Made by a program: the position numbers and the translations under genes | DNA from: Schizochytrium sp. CCTCC M209059 | Lineage: Eukaryota; Sar; Bigyra; Thraustochytrida; Thraustochytriidae | Assembly: GCA_000818945.1 (NCBI GenBank) | Contig: KN805449.1 | Span: 1 to 64,000 of the forward strand | Length of the DNA: 64,000 nt | Reading direction: 5' to 3' | Part shown: piece by piece, positions 18,118 to 28,220 of the stretch | How positions within the stretch are numbered: position 1 is the first letter of the stretch | Layout of the letters: each line of letters begins with the position of its first letter | The notes under the pieces: generated by a model | What the model saw: only the letters and a program-made list of their open reading frames with translations | Database searches by the model: none | What the model was told of the DNA's origin: nothing

Positions 18118-21060
18118 CTACACGATGTTAACCTGTGCCTCCTGCGTGATGTTCTGAAAGCAGGTTGCGAAATTTGGCTTGCCGTTGAGAGCGTTTTGGA
18201 TGAGGTTCGGAAAAACATTGGGCGTGGCCTGCGAGGCCTCGGCAATCTTTCTGACAAAGAACAGCTTGGGGTTCTCGATCTCCTTGAAGGAATCGCGAAT
18301 CTCGGTTTGTCCGTGGACAAGCTTCGAGAACGAAGACGCGTAACCCGTTTCAGAAATCTGATCGAGCTGCTCCTCTTGCGATTCGAGATCCACAGTAGGA
18401 ACCGGGGCCTCAAAAATGTGAAGCACGGCCACAAAAACGTTGGGCCAGAGCGATGTAGAAAGAGGTGGCGTGCGCAGCTCCGGGGTCTCGACGACAACGC
18501 GAGTGAGAGCAACGGCACAGGCTTTTCGGTCCGTGACGCCCTTGATTGCCTTGGAGCTTGGGACCCAGACGTTGGCAAGATAGTCGTTAAAGTTGAGCCC
18601 CCCAAGCGACTGCATACCCTGCTGGACATCCTGCACACCGTGTTTGCCGACCATGACGGAGATAAAGTTGGTGAGAGAGAGCGCAAAGTCCTTGCTATTC
18701 GACTGGCGGAGGGCCGTAAAGGAAAGCTCGAAGATCTTAGGCAAGTAGCCACGGTACGCGTCTGGGGGCAGGAACTCGACAATGCCAATGAGCAGGCGAA
18801 AGGCGATGTCAACGGTGGACTTTTGCGAGAGAAGAAGGTGAAAGATGCCGAGCATGCCCTCGAGCTGCTTGGGGTTGGCGCCGACGGTCTCTGCCGCAGC
18901 TTTGCGCATGTAGGCCTCAAGAAGACGGACGAGAGCCGGATGGTTGCCGACATTGCGCCAGTTGTCCGGATGCAACAGAGGCGGAAAGAGCGAAAGGTAT
19001 CCTTGAGAGATCTTGCTTGGTCGCAGCTCGAGGAGCTGGGCAAGAATCTGAAACACATAGGGCGTGAGCTCGCTGATTTCCTGCTGCAGCACGACCTGGA
19101 AGGGAGGCATGAGGCGTTTTTCAAACTCTTCGGCATATTGCGGGTTCACTGAGCAGGCGCTGCGGATAAGCGCAGCGATGGACTCAAAGAGAAAGTGAAT
19201 GAACTTGGGGTTTTGCGGGTTGGCGCAAACGCGGCCCAACACATTGTTGAGCTTGTCAAGCACGCCGTCGGTAGCCTGCGCAATAGTGGCCGGTTGTGCC
19301 TTGGTTATAATACGCATGACGGCCTTGGCAACGTACTCGTTCTCGAACCCGCCCTCGTAAGACTCGAGAATGGCAAAGAGGTTGGTCATCGCGGGTGCCA
19401 ACACGGGATTGAGATCCTCGGCGGTGTAGACGAACTTTCTGCGAGAAGAAGGTGCGGGAGTAGCCCCTGCCGGCGGCTGCTCGCGAATCATGAAGATGCG
19501 GTCGATCGCCTGGGCCGCATAGGTGTGCACGACGAAAGAGCTGGCCTTGAGGAGGGCAACGAGCTGAGGTAAGATCTGAACGACCATTTCCTTGGGCATT
19601 TGATTGCGGAAGGTGGCAAAGAACTTGATGACGTCCGCCTTGACCACGGGCTGGGAGTCGACATTGGAGGATGTGAGCTCAGGCAGGATGAGCTGTGAGA
19701 AAAAATCGTTGACGTTGATGTTGGGGTTGACCTCGCTGACGCCGCCCACGAGGGAGTGGCGACGTACGGCCACGGCAAGCATGAGCGTGATGGCGGTGTC
19801 CATTTGGTACCAATTCTGAGACGGGTTCGAGCGGTACTCGTTGACAAGAGCGGTCACGACAGTCTCGCAAAGCTTGGTGGTCTCCTGGTCGAAATGGCGA
19901 CACATTGCGCGCACGAGATCGCAGGCCATGCGCCGGCGCGTCTCGCTGTCCGAACCTTCGATATCGCGGCGAATGTACTCTATGGGATTGTCCTCAAAGG
20001 TCTCGTAGTCGGATTCGCGGAGACGGAGGTTCGGGACCACGATCTTTTCAATAATCTCCTGCAGAGTGCTTTGCTGCGCAAAGAGTTGCTTTTGCCTGAC
20101 GTTACCGATGAGCTGTGCAAGGAACTGAAGTGCCGAGGTGACGAGGCCATCGTAGCGCGCGAGCATGGGCGTCTTGTTAAGCAGATGCCAGGTCGTGATG
20201 GCAAACTGCTGGACGTGCTTGGCAAAATCCTCCTCGTACTTTGAAAAGTAGAGTTTGAGGTTCTCGATGACTGCCTGCTGCACAAGCTCCACTTTGCCAG
20301 GCTGTTCGTCGTCGTCGGACTCAAGAGCCTTGGACTCGAAGACGAGAAGCTTGTGAAACTCTTGCATCCACTCGGCCATGTGATCCTCAAAGTACTCGGG
20401 GAGCTCTTGCCAGTTGAGCGAGTACCAGATGCGTGTGAGGAGACGCAGGGCCGTAAAGATGTTGGTCAGCATGGCTGGGTTGCTGCCATTGGGTTCGATC
20501 ATGCCCATGCAGCTCTTGAAGAAAACAAGAAGAGGTTCCTGAAACTGCTCGAGGCAGTACTTGAGTTTGAGAAAGAGCTCGTCCGAGGGCTTTTCGTCGC
20601 GAAACATCTTGAAGAGGGTGTTGGCCGTCTCAAGAAGGCCGATGATGATTGTAAAGTCCTCGGTGGCCCCGAGCTTTTGCGTGAGGTCGGGGAGGAGTGT
20701 CTTCCAGTTGTTGGGGAAGTCGCTCTTGCCGATGATGCGAATGGATTCCCCGAGCTGGGCCTGGACCTGTCTGTTTACCTGGCACATGAGGGTGAGCAGG
20801 TTGTTCTTGATTTGCTCGCGCTCTGCGGGCGCCAGCACGCCGTTGGGGTCGTCGTCCCAGTATCTCTTGACGAGGTTCTTGAAGTAGACGGATCCGGCCT
20901 GCTGCACGCCGGGCGGCGCGTTCTGCGCCTCCAGCAGGCCGAGCATCTGCACCGCGAATCCGGGCTGCGCGGTCATCTGGTCCAGCGTCTTCTCCGCCGC
21001 CCGCCGCGTCTCCGCGACGGGGCTTAGCGTGTTGCCCAGCAGGGTCGCCACATCGCCCAT
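18118..21060 (-). CDS. CSE1: Exportin-2 (CSE1/CAS), importin-alpha re-exporter
   Basis: The 980-residue protein matches the length of CSE1L/CAS (971 in human). Residues ~20-100 form the importin-beta N-terminal Ran-binding region, with the typical AEKTLDQM and KNLVKRYWDDD phrases. The rest is a long HEAT-repeat solenoid including the conserved EDNPIEYIRRDIEGSD block (about residue 355) and the DLVRAMCR/LVNEY region characteristic of CSE1. The protein returns importin-alpha to the cytoplasm in complex with RanGTP. The ATG at 21060 lies just before the first HEAT helix and has no competing upstream start. The gene is uninterrupted and diverges from SLX1. Confidence 0.93.
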   Translation of the reverse strand: MGDVATLLGNTLSPVAETRRAAEKTLDQMTAQPGFAVQMLGLLEAQNAPPGVQQAGSVYFKNLVKRYWDDDPNGVLAPAEREQIKNNLLTLMCQVNRQVQAQLGESIRIIGKSDFPNNWKTLLPDLTQKLGATEDFTIIIGLLETANTLFKMFRDEKPSDELFLKLKYCLEQFQEPLLVFFKSCMGMIEPNGSNPAMLTNIFTALRLLTRIWYSLNWQELPEYFEDHMAEWMQEFHKLLVFESKALESDDDEQPGKVELVQQAVIENLKLYFSKYEEDFAKHVQQFAITTWHLLNKTPMLARYDGLVTSALQFLAQLIGNVRQKQLFAQQSTLQEIIEKIVVPNLRLRESDYETFEDNPIEYIRRDIEGSDSETRRRMACDLVRAMCRHFDQETTKLCETVVTALVNEYRSNPSQNWYQMDTAITLMLAVAVRRHSLVGGVSEVNPNINVNDFFSQLILPELTSSNVDSQPVVKADVIKFFATFRNQMPKEMVVQILPQLVALLKASSFVVHTYAAQAIDRIFMIREQPPAGATPAPSSRRKFVYTAEDLNPVLAPAMTNLFAILESYEGGFENEYVAKAVMRIITKAQPATIAQATDGVLDKLNNVLGRVCANPQNPKFIHFLFESIAALIRSACSVNPQYAEEFEKRLMPPFQVVLQQEISELTPYVFQILAQLLELRPSKISQGYLSLFPPLLHPDNWRNVGNHPALVRLLEAYMRKAAAETVGANPKQLEGMLGIFHLLLSQKSTVDIAFRLLIGIVEFLPPDAYRGYLPKIFELSFTALRQSNSKDFALSLTNFISVMVGKHGVQDVQQGMQSLGGLNFNDYLANVWVPSSKAIKGVTDRKACAVALTRVVVETPELRTPPLSTSLWPNVFVAVLHIFEAPVPTVDLESQEEQLDQISETGYASSFSKLVHGQTEIRDSFKEIENPKLFFVRKIAEASQATPNVFPNLIQNALNGKPNFATCFQNITQEAQVNIV

Positions 21061-21844
21061 GGTCTCCCGGCCGCTCCCGATCTCCCTCCCGGCACCCGGG
21101 CCGCGCCGCCGCTCCCGCTCCCGCTCCCGCTCTCGCTCCCTCTCCGCACGCCGGCCTCGTGCGCAGGGCCTGCGCCTCCGACGCGTCTCTCTCGCCGCCC
21201 GTCCTCGGCGCGGTGGATACTGGTTTGCTCGCCTCGCTCGGCTCTGCTCTGCTCTGCTCTGCTCTGCTCGTTTAGCGCTCTCTCCTGGGCCGCTCTTCGT
21301 CTCTATGGCCCGGCTGGTCCAACCACCGCGTCCGTTTCACGCCGCGGCGCCTCCGCGTCGAGCGACAACGACGCCGCCGGCGCCGCCGCGGCTCCCTCGC
21401 CGGCGGCAGCAGCGGCGACCTGCCGGGGCTGGAGAGCGTGCCAGAGCGCGCCAGAGCGAGCCAGAGCGAGCGTGGCGCGGCATGGCGCGGCATGGCATCG
21501 CGCGGCATGGCATGGTGAGGCGTGCGAGACAAAGCGAGGCAAGGCAAGGCAAGGCAGGGCAAGGCAGGGCATATACACGCATGGCGGAGAGCAGCAGAGC
21601 CCGAAGCCGAGCGGGCCGAGGACGGGAAGAGCGCCGAGGAGGAGGCGGCGGAGGACAAGGAGCAGGACAAGGTCTGGGCTTGCGAACGCGTGCTGCAGCG
21701 AGCTCAGTGTCCGTCTGCATGAATTGATCAACCCACCGCGAGCGACGACGAGAGCGGGTGCGGGACGAGAGTTGCGAGTAAGCCCAGGTGAAGGCAAGGG
21801 GCCAACGTCGGTGGACGCATTGTGGCGAGACGTATGCAACACAG
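21061..21844. promoter_or_regulatory. Divergent promoter region CSE1/SLX1 with several short tandem repeats
   Basis: About 780 bp of GC-rich DNA separates two divergent starts. It holds CCCGCT repeats (21115-21135), a CTCTG run (21240-21270), GCGCGGCATGG repeats (about 21475-21515) and GGCAAGGCA repeats (21538-21568). The frames that cross it are low-complexity products of these repeats and are not convincing genes. Confidence 0.5.
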
Positions 21845-22813
21845 ATGCACTGCTGCTATCTGTTGACGCCCGTACAAGACAAGAGCGGTGAACGCACCTA
21901 TGTTGGGTACACGACGGACCCGACACGAAGAATCAGGCAGCACAATGGGGAATTGACCATGGGCGCGAAAAGAACGCGCTATTACAGACCATGGCGGTTT
22001 GTGTGCGTGGTCATGGGCCTGCCTTCGCGCTTTTCGGGACTAAGCTTTGAATGGGCGTGGCAAAACCCGTTTAAAGGTCGACTTACTAAAGATCAAATGG
22101 CTCCCTACGAACGTGTCAAGGGTTTTGGCCGTCGTGGAGGCGTCCGGCGGAAGCTCATTGAGCTCAAGGTGATGCTGGCACATTGCAAGCCCTTCAAAGA
22201 CCTTGGACTCAATGTCTGTTTTGGGAATGAGCAAGATTGGGTGTTTTTCGACAAGGTCATCAAGGGCGAGGCTCCTCTTCCGCGACACATTATTGTCGAG
22301 GCGCGGGAGATTGGCGCATGCTATCGTGATCTTTTGCAGCAGCAACAATCTGGCGAACAATCACTAGCCGAACTCGTGACTGCGCCTGAGGCGCTTGTTT
22401 GTCTGCTGTGCGAAGAATCGTTTGTATGTGGTCGTCCCGCCATGCAACACGCAACGTGTGGGCTTGTGGTGCATCCTGTATGCCTTGCGCGTGAGTTTTT
22501 GCGTTCTGTAGCGAAATCCGCCAAGGCGGACGCGGACCCTGTCTTGCGGCCACAGTCTGGTGCGTGCCCTCTTTGCGACGCAGATCTCGTGTGGGCCGAG
22601 CTCGTTAGGAATGCTGCCACAATTTTGGCAACTCAGACGTTTACCGCTGCTTCTCCTGCCAATGTCGATGAAGACGCTGGTGTGCAGCAAGAACAGCAAG
22701 AACAGGAAGAAGATGAAGGTGAAGATGATGATGATGATGATGAAGAAGAGCGGCTCGAGTTACAAGGGGAGGTATTTGAGGCGCAAGGAGACGATGAACT
22801 CGAGAAAAAATGA
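21845..22813 (+). CDS. SLX1: SLX1 structure-specific endonuclease subunit
   Basis: From the ATG at 21845 the product is 322 residues. The N-terminal ~90 residues are a GIY-YIG nuclease domain: CCYLL is the first strand, YVGYTTDPTRRIRQHNG carries the second strand and the catalytic arginine helix, and FEWAWQ supplies the metal-binding glutamate. Around residues 190-265 a RING/PHD-like zinc module is visible (CLLCEESF, then Cys/His pairs, ending CPLCDADLVW). A glutamine- and acid-rich tail follows. SLX1 pairs with SLX4 to cut Holliday junctions and other branched DNA. I prefer this ATG because the upstream part of the open frame is unlike the family and lacks an ATG. The partner SLX4 is not in the window. 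Confidence 0.88.
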   Translation: MHCCYLLTPVQDKSGERTYVGYTTDPTRRIRQHNGELTMGAKRTRYYRPWRFVCVVMGLPSRFSGLSFEWAWQNPFKGRLTKDQMAPYERVKGFGRRGGVRRKLIELKVMLAHCKPFKDLGLNVCFGNEQDWVFFDKVIKGEAPLPRHIIVEAREIGACYRDLLQQQQSGEQSLAELVTAPEALVCLLCEESFVCGRPAMQHATCGLVVHPVCLAREFLRSVAKSAKADADPVLRPQSGACPLCDADLVWAELVRNAATILATQTFTAASPANVDEDAGVQQEQQEQEEDEGEDDDDDDEEERLELQGEVFEAQGDDELEKK

Positions 22814-23211
22814 AGTCGCTGATGCGCGAGGAGAAGAATATGATGCAATGAACGATGATGATGCCAATGTCATCGCTCGTACAAAATGCGAACAGTTCTC
22901 ACGAAATCGGAGTTAGCGAAGACCCCACCTTTGCTTGCGTGAATCCAGTCACCAACGAAAAGACGCAGTTCTGTGGCATTGCTGTATCCTTGCATCGTGC
23001 CTGGGACCAACCAAGCTCAAAGATACTTGAGCGTTGAGAGCAGACGTGACAATTGAAAGAAAATATCAATCCTCAAAACGGTGAGCCGTCAAGCGCGGTG
23101 ACCGTGTTGTAGACGGAACGCAGGGCTGAATGTGTGTCGCCCCGTCAATGGAGCAAGACGAATTTGCATTTGGCTCATGGTCTGCGCAAAATCCGTGGTT
23201 TGAATTTGCAA
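22814..23211. other. Convergent spacer between SLX1 and acyltransferase genes
   Basis: The spacer holds a GATGATGATGCC stretch near 22855 and no credible gene. Both neighbours end here. Confidence 0.5.
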
Positions 23212-24447
23212 TCATGTCGGCAAGGTCGTCTTGGGTGTCGAGGACCTCGCAAGCATCCATTGAGAGAAGAGGGCACCCGCCTTTGCGCTCGGAATTTCCA
23301 AAAGATGATATGCAGGCACCGCCACGAGAAAGCTCACGAGAAAGCCACCAATATAGAGAATAAGCTTGGGCATGTAAGGTTGGACGTTAACGGCAAAAAA
23401 GGAAAAGACGAGCAAATGCCAAATGTACAGCTGATAGCTGTACGGCGCGGTGCGTTCCATGAGTCGGTTGTCGAGAATGCGCTGCAACGCGCGTGGGGCA
23501 TAGAGAATAAAGTACACAAATCCCACTGCCGACAAGGTAAGGCAAAAGTGCTGACCATACATTGGGCCCGGCCACCAAGGCAAAGAAATGAGCACGCTTG
23601 CGATCGGAAGCGAAACGAGTCGGATGCGGTCGCGGAGGGCAACGTTATTGTATAGATCCGCGAGGGCTGCCCCTGCGACCACCCCTGTAAAGTATGAGTA
23701 GGACTCCCTCTCGCGAGGGTTTCCCGATAAATAAGTAATAACTAGAGCGTACCAAGCGAGGCGAGCTCTACCGCGAGCGCCCATGACTGGAAGCTGAGCA
23801 GCAAGGGCCACAAAAGGCGCGAGAAAGAGCGTCTCGAGGATCCAAAGTGACCCAGAAAGTGAACTTGACCATATGGCCCGCATTCCTATGCGGTATGGCT
23901 TGAGGACGTCCTCGCTTCGCGGAAAGCTCAAATACGGGCCATACGCAAGTTGTTGCGACCAGAGCATGAGGTGCACACCATGTACTGCGAGAAGAGGCAG
24001 GCCAAGCCTCCAAAATCTTGACAGGAAGGCGCGCTGATAGCGTCTAACGAGGGCAGAACTTGCGCGCGCAAAGCGTTCGTCCTCGTTAAGGTTTTCATTA
24101 TCTCGTGCCAAGCGGTACCAGACCTCATGCGCGGCAACAAAGCCGGCAAGGATCAAGAAGACTTCGACCGCAAGGTGTCCAGGTCCAAAGCCAATGAGAT
24201 GAAGAAAGAACTCGGCGATAGGATTGCCTTGACCATCAAGTGCGGATTGCTGCTGGGATCCGAGCATGCGTCGTCCGCTTCTGATGGAAATGTGACCTCG
24301 TGCTTCACGCTGTCTTTTGAGATATCGTGCGTCCCATAGATCTTCGTCGAGGGCTCCTATATGGTGGAAGAGCACGATCACCGCTGACACGGCGCGTGCG
24401 CCGTTCAGGACGCCGACGTTGCGTGGTCTTGCCGTCGCCGTTGCCAT
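23212..24447 (-). CDS. Integral membrane acyltransferase 3 family protein
   Basis: Starting at the ATG at 24447 the protein has 411 residues beginning MATATARPRNVGVLNGARAV. The opening (N-G-A-R-A-V-S-A, then a hydrophobic helix with VLFHHIGAL) matches the acyltransferase-3/OafA family, whose conserved residues include an Arg and a His in the first helix. About ten transmembrane helices follow, including LAVEVFLILAGFV (the family's usual 'FFVLSGF' position). Members transfer acyl groups to sugars, sterols or other small molecules at membranes; the substrate here is unknown. An in-frame extension to 24675 consists of Ala-Pro-Gln-Ser repeats from a minisatellite and is probably not translated. 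The gene diverges from IDH across a 3.8-kb spacer. Confidence 0.75.
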   Translation of the reverse strand: MATATARPRNVGVLNGARAVSAVIVLFHHIGALDEDLWDARYLKRQREARGHISIRSGRRMLGSQQQSALDGQGNPIAEFFLHLIGFGPGHLAVEVFLILAGFVAAHEVWYRLARDNENLNEDERFARASSALVRRYQRAFLSRFWRLGLPLLAVHGVHLMLWSQQLAYGPYLSFPRSEDVLKPYRIGMRAIWSSSLSGSLWILETLFLAPFVALAAQLPVMGARGRARLAWYALVITYLSGNPRERESYSYFTGVVAGAALADLYNNVALRDRIRLVSLPIASVLISLPWWPGPMYGQHFCLTLSAVGFVYFILYAPRALQRILDNRLMERTAPYSYQLYIWHLLVFSFFAVNVQPYMPKLILYIGGFLVSFLVAVPAYHLLEIPSAKAGALFSQWMLARSSTPKTTLPT

Positions 24448-24540
24448 GATCGCAGTTCGAGCAAAGGCCTTTTCGATGGCGTGCTGCCGCAGAAGTTGAG
24501 AGCAAACGAGCCCACTCGGGGCGGGCAGGTAGTCGGGCTG

Positions 24541-24612
24541 GGGCTGGCTAACTCGCTGGCTGGTGCTGGCTGGTGCTGGCTGGTGCTGGCTGGCGCTGGC
24601 TGGTGCTGGCTG
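24541..24612. repeat. GGCTGGTGCT minisatellite
   Basis: A 10-bp unit GGCTGGTGCT is repeated about seven times with few changes, upstream of the acyltransferase start. Read on the minus strand it encodes a Pro-Ala-Ser-Gln run in the rejected N-terminal extension. Confidence 0.85.
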
Positions 24613-25616
24613 GCTGATGCGCCTGCTAGCTGGCACGAATTGCCAGAGCAACTGTCCCGGCGTACAACCAACCACAATAGGCCTAAGCCTAGGACTAATA
24701 GTAGTACCTAGGCCTGCACGATGATGGTCAAGTTTTTTTTGATTTCTTTTCCATTTATAGGCCTACCCACGTAAAGGCTTACTCCCTACAGCTTCTGCCG
24801 GCACTTCAAGTTGTCGTGTGCCCAAATGCGTCTCTCTACTACTTTTATGCGAAATAGTCGCGTGGCAGTGGCATGCATACTCCTCAACGAAAGAAGCAAA
24901 GTATGGAGGAAACAAAAGGAAAAGGTAGGGCTGAAATTCCGAGACATCATCGAAATATCCAAGCTCTAACGCGGGTCTTCAAATCATTCACTCTGGTCAA
25001 GAAGAAAATGCAGGCCATGACAACTCACAACAAGCATTTTCAACTCGCTCGTAATTAAATCGTTGTTGCAGTCACACGGAGCGCAAACATCAGCCTAGAC
25101 GATCCAAAACACAGATCCATCCTTTTCTTATTTTCAAAGACCGAGAGCAAGATCGTGATCGTGACTCACTGTCAGCCACAGTCAATCAATGGCATCAGCT
25201 GATTCCGGCAAGTGATTTGTGCGCTGGTTTCTCTTCCAACGACAACATCACACCACATGCACTTTTTGAGGAGCTTTCCTCCGACCGGCGCAGATGCCCA
25301 CCGAAAAGGTGGGTTCGAGGTCGATCATTCATTCCACTTTCTGCCGCAGCTGGTGCTTGCGCACTCTGGTGCTGCCGCTCGAATTCTATTCAAGCGTATT
25401 GAACGCCACCATTGTTCTCTTGTTGCCTCTTTGCTTTTCTCCTGCCGTCGTCGGCAGCGGCCATGCGGCAAGATTTTGGCCAAGAAGAGATAGACCTACG
25501 TAGTCGGCAGTCACAACTTGCACAGCTGCAGTCGCGAGCTCCACGCGTGCAACGCAGCCGCAGCCGAAATGAATGAACCTGGATCCTTGATCAGCTGCGA
25601 ATGTCGCTGTCGCTGT

Positions 25617-25652
25617 CGCATACGCATACGCATACGCATACGCATACGCATG
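25617..25652. repeat. (ATACGC)n microsatellite
   Basis: ATACGC is repeated about five times in the long spacer, next to a short GTCGCT run. Confidence 0.85.
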
Positions 25653-26516
25653 CATTTGCGCTGCTGCATGCAGTGCTTGGATGGTTGATGGGAGGGAAGG
25701 ATGGAGGAGTCGTGAATACACAACGCGCCAGCCTCCAAGGCTGGCCAGCAGCAGTTGCCGGCCATCCCTTGTTTGTTCGGCGAGAAAGGCCGTCCAACTG
25801 CGGGACGCCGCCATCATCACCGCCATCAGAACCACCAGCCAACATGCACGATGCGTGCGTGCATCAATAAATAAGAATAATAATAAACAAATAATCACAC
25901 AAGATGCCGAAAGGCGGAGCAAGGGGGAGCGGCATCTTCGTCTTCCTCCCGCCGATTCGTCTCCTCCGCACCACCCCTCGCAGTTGCTGGCTGCTGCTTG
26001 CCGCTCGCGCACCACCCGGTCGGATAAGTGGTAGCCGCGGGATGTGATGATGACGACGCGTCCTGCTGCTGCCCTGCCAGTGTGGCGGCGAGGGGTGCGT
26101 TCGTTCTGCCTCGAGGAGGCGCGTGCACGCCCGCGACACGCACGAGCGCTGCGACTGCGGCCGTCGGCCACAGCTCAACGCGGCGCTGCAGGTGCCGGAT
26201 GGTAGCGGAGGTAGTGGAGATCGCGGCAGCGGATCGAAGACGATCAATGGTCGCTGTCGCTGTCGCTGTCGCTGTCGATCGAGCACGCAGAGATGCAGAT
26301 GCAGCGCAGACGGCCCGAATGACGAGCCGCTGACGATGATAATGGAGCCCTGGAGCGTATCCCGACGCAGAGGAGAGCTCGTTGGCCTTGCTCGGCTGCG
26401 GCTCGTCAGCTCGGCCAGCCAGCTGCAGCTGCAGCTGCTGTGCGCCCGAAATTGGCGGTCATTCCCGAGATACAAAACGAAGGATGCTCAGCAAACACCC
26501 TGCCGTGCCTACTGCT

Positions 26517-26518
<2 letters not shown>

Positions 26519-26553
<35 letters not shown>

Positions 26554-26616
26554 TTTGGCTGACTCGCTGGTTGGCTGGTTGGCTGGTTGGCTGGTTGGCT
26601 GGCTGACTGCTGCTGG
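26519..26616. repeat. (GGCT)n / (GGTT) tetranucleotide tract
   Basis: An interrupted run of CTGG and TTGG tetranucleotides covers about 95 bp. Confidence 0.85.
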
Positions 26617-26836
26617 CTGGCCACGAGTGGACCTGCGACAGCGAGCGAGCGAGAGTACACACGCTGCCTCGGGTCGGGTCGCTTGGGCTGAACGGGAGGG
26701 CGGCAGGCGTCTCTCTCTCTCTCTGCTTCTCTCTCTGCATTCATGTCTTGTGTTGGCTCCAGTCGATGCAGACGTTCGCTGTCTTGCATTGCTAGTGCAG
26801 TGGAGCACAGCACAGTGCAGTCCTAGTGCATCGCGT

Positions 26837-26881
26837 TCCATTGCATTGCATTGCATTGCATTGCATTGCATTGCATTGCAT
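26837..26881. repeat. (CATTG)n pentanucleotide repeat
   Basis: CATTG is repeated about eight times in a clean array within the long spacer. Confidence 0.9.
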
Positions 26882-27334
26882 GGCTCTGCTTTGCCTGCGT
26901 TTGTTCGTGGAGAGCAGACCCGAGCGTGCGTGCACCTCTTCTACCTGCAGCTAGCAGTAACTGGCAGTAGAGAGAAATATGACGATCCCGCGCCCAGCCG
27001 AGTTCTTCCATTCCTTCCGAGTCCTCGATAATTCAAATCGCAGTGCTACGCGCCTGCCGAATGAACGTATGCGCACGCGGAGAGGCACTGCCATGCAGAC
27101 ATGCAGGCGACTGCGAGCAAGAGCGGTCGCCGGTGTCGACAGCTGCGCCGAGCAACGAGCGCAAAAGAGGAAAGAACCTGGCTGGCCGCTCGGTGTCCAG
27201 CCAGCCACTGCCAGCAGCAGCAAAAGTTTGCTTGTTTGCTTGACAGTGAGTTCTACTTTTTCTTTGTTGTTGTTATTTGCAATGCGAGGGTGTTCGCTCG
27301 CCTGGCTGGCCTCGCTTCAGCTCCGCTCTCTGCA

Positions 27335-27335
<1 letters not shown>

Positions 27336-27368
<33 letters not shown>
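27336..27368. repeat. (CTG)n triplet run
   Basis: About eleven CTG triplets occur in a row. Confidence 0.9.
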
Positions 27369-27369
<1 letters not shown>

Positions 27370-27740
27370 GCGTCTGCGGGCAGCACTAATTCTTCCTCCC
27401 TGGCTGGCCGCAGCCGGCAGCGTCTGCCTCTGCCTCTGCCCACCCACGGCAGCGCATTTCCCAGCCCCGTTTCCGCTTTGCCACTTCGCGCTCGCGTTTG
27501 TTCCATTTGCTTGGCTGCGCGCTGGCCGCCTCGACTGTCTGTTCCACTTTCCCCTGGTTTATTCCACTGGTTGCCGGAGCCATTGTCCAGTGCAGGCCGC
27601 GCAGGCAGCTAGGCCGCAGCCGCGGATTTGAAAATTTTGTATTGACTCGCGACAGGGAAGGGAGGAAGGCCCTTTTGAATCCAAATTTAAAACCTTTTTC
27701 GCGCGCTTCGCGGGTTCGGCCGGCGCCCCTCGCGCGAGTC

Positions 27741-27775
27741 ACAGACAGACAGACAGACAGACAGGCAGACAGACA
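27741..27775. repeat. (CAGA)n microsatellite
   Basis: CAGA units are repeated about eight times with one variant, roughly 450 bp upstream of the IDH start. Confidence 0.9.
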
Positions 27776-28220
27776 CCCAACCAAAGCTGCGTACGTTTGT
27801 TTGTTTCCATGGTCCCCGCGGCCCCCGCGCGAGGAGGAGGGTCGAGCAGCAGCACGCCTGCTGGCGCGAGCACTCGCCGCGCGATCGCGACCGCGGGTCC
27901 GCGCGGGCGCAGGCAGCCTGCCTCAGCGCTTGCTGGAGAGATCCGCTGCGGTTGCCACGAAGCAAGCATGCGCGCTGCACGCAGCACGCAGCACGCACGC
28001 TGCAGCACCTGCGCGCCCGAGACGGGCAGCTGGAACTGGCGAATTAGCGAGGCCGAGGTGGATGCGGAGGAGGACGAGAAGGAGACGGAGAAGGAGGATG
28101 AGGAACCGACGAAGAAGAAGGTGCTGACGATAAAAATCCAACTTTTTTTCATTTTTGCGCAGGTCCTTTCGCAGAGAACAGTAGCTAAGGCCTACCTTAT
28201 CGTGAGGACGCACCAGCACG

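Larger units (their letters stand above)
24448..28220. promoter_or_regulatory. Long divergent intergenic region, rich in simple repeats
   Basis: Nearly 3.8 kb separates the acyltransferase start from the IDH start. I find no convincing protein. The long open frames at 25386-26171 (minus) and 26123-27031 (plus) are made of repeat-encoded residues and resemble no family I know. The AGGCCTA word occurs at 24679, 24709 (reverse), 24759 and 28188. A possible leader intron for IDH ends TTTTGCGCAG near 28161. A non-coding RNA is possible but not shown by the sequence. Confidence 0.45.

Noticed and set aside
23212..24675. Longer acyltransferase starting at 24675
   Set aside because: The extra 76 residues come from the GGCTGGTGCT minisatellite. 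The family's conserved start lies just after the ATG at 24447.
25386..26171. 261-codon minus-strand frame in the long spacer
   Set aside because: It is driven by the ATACGC repeat (YAYAYA run) and low-complexity DNA, with no recognisable domain.
26123..27031. 302-codon plus-strand frame in the long spacer
   Set aside because: It consists mostly of GGCT and CATTG repeat translations (LAGWLAGW, IALHCIALHC).
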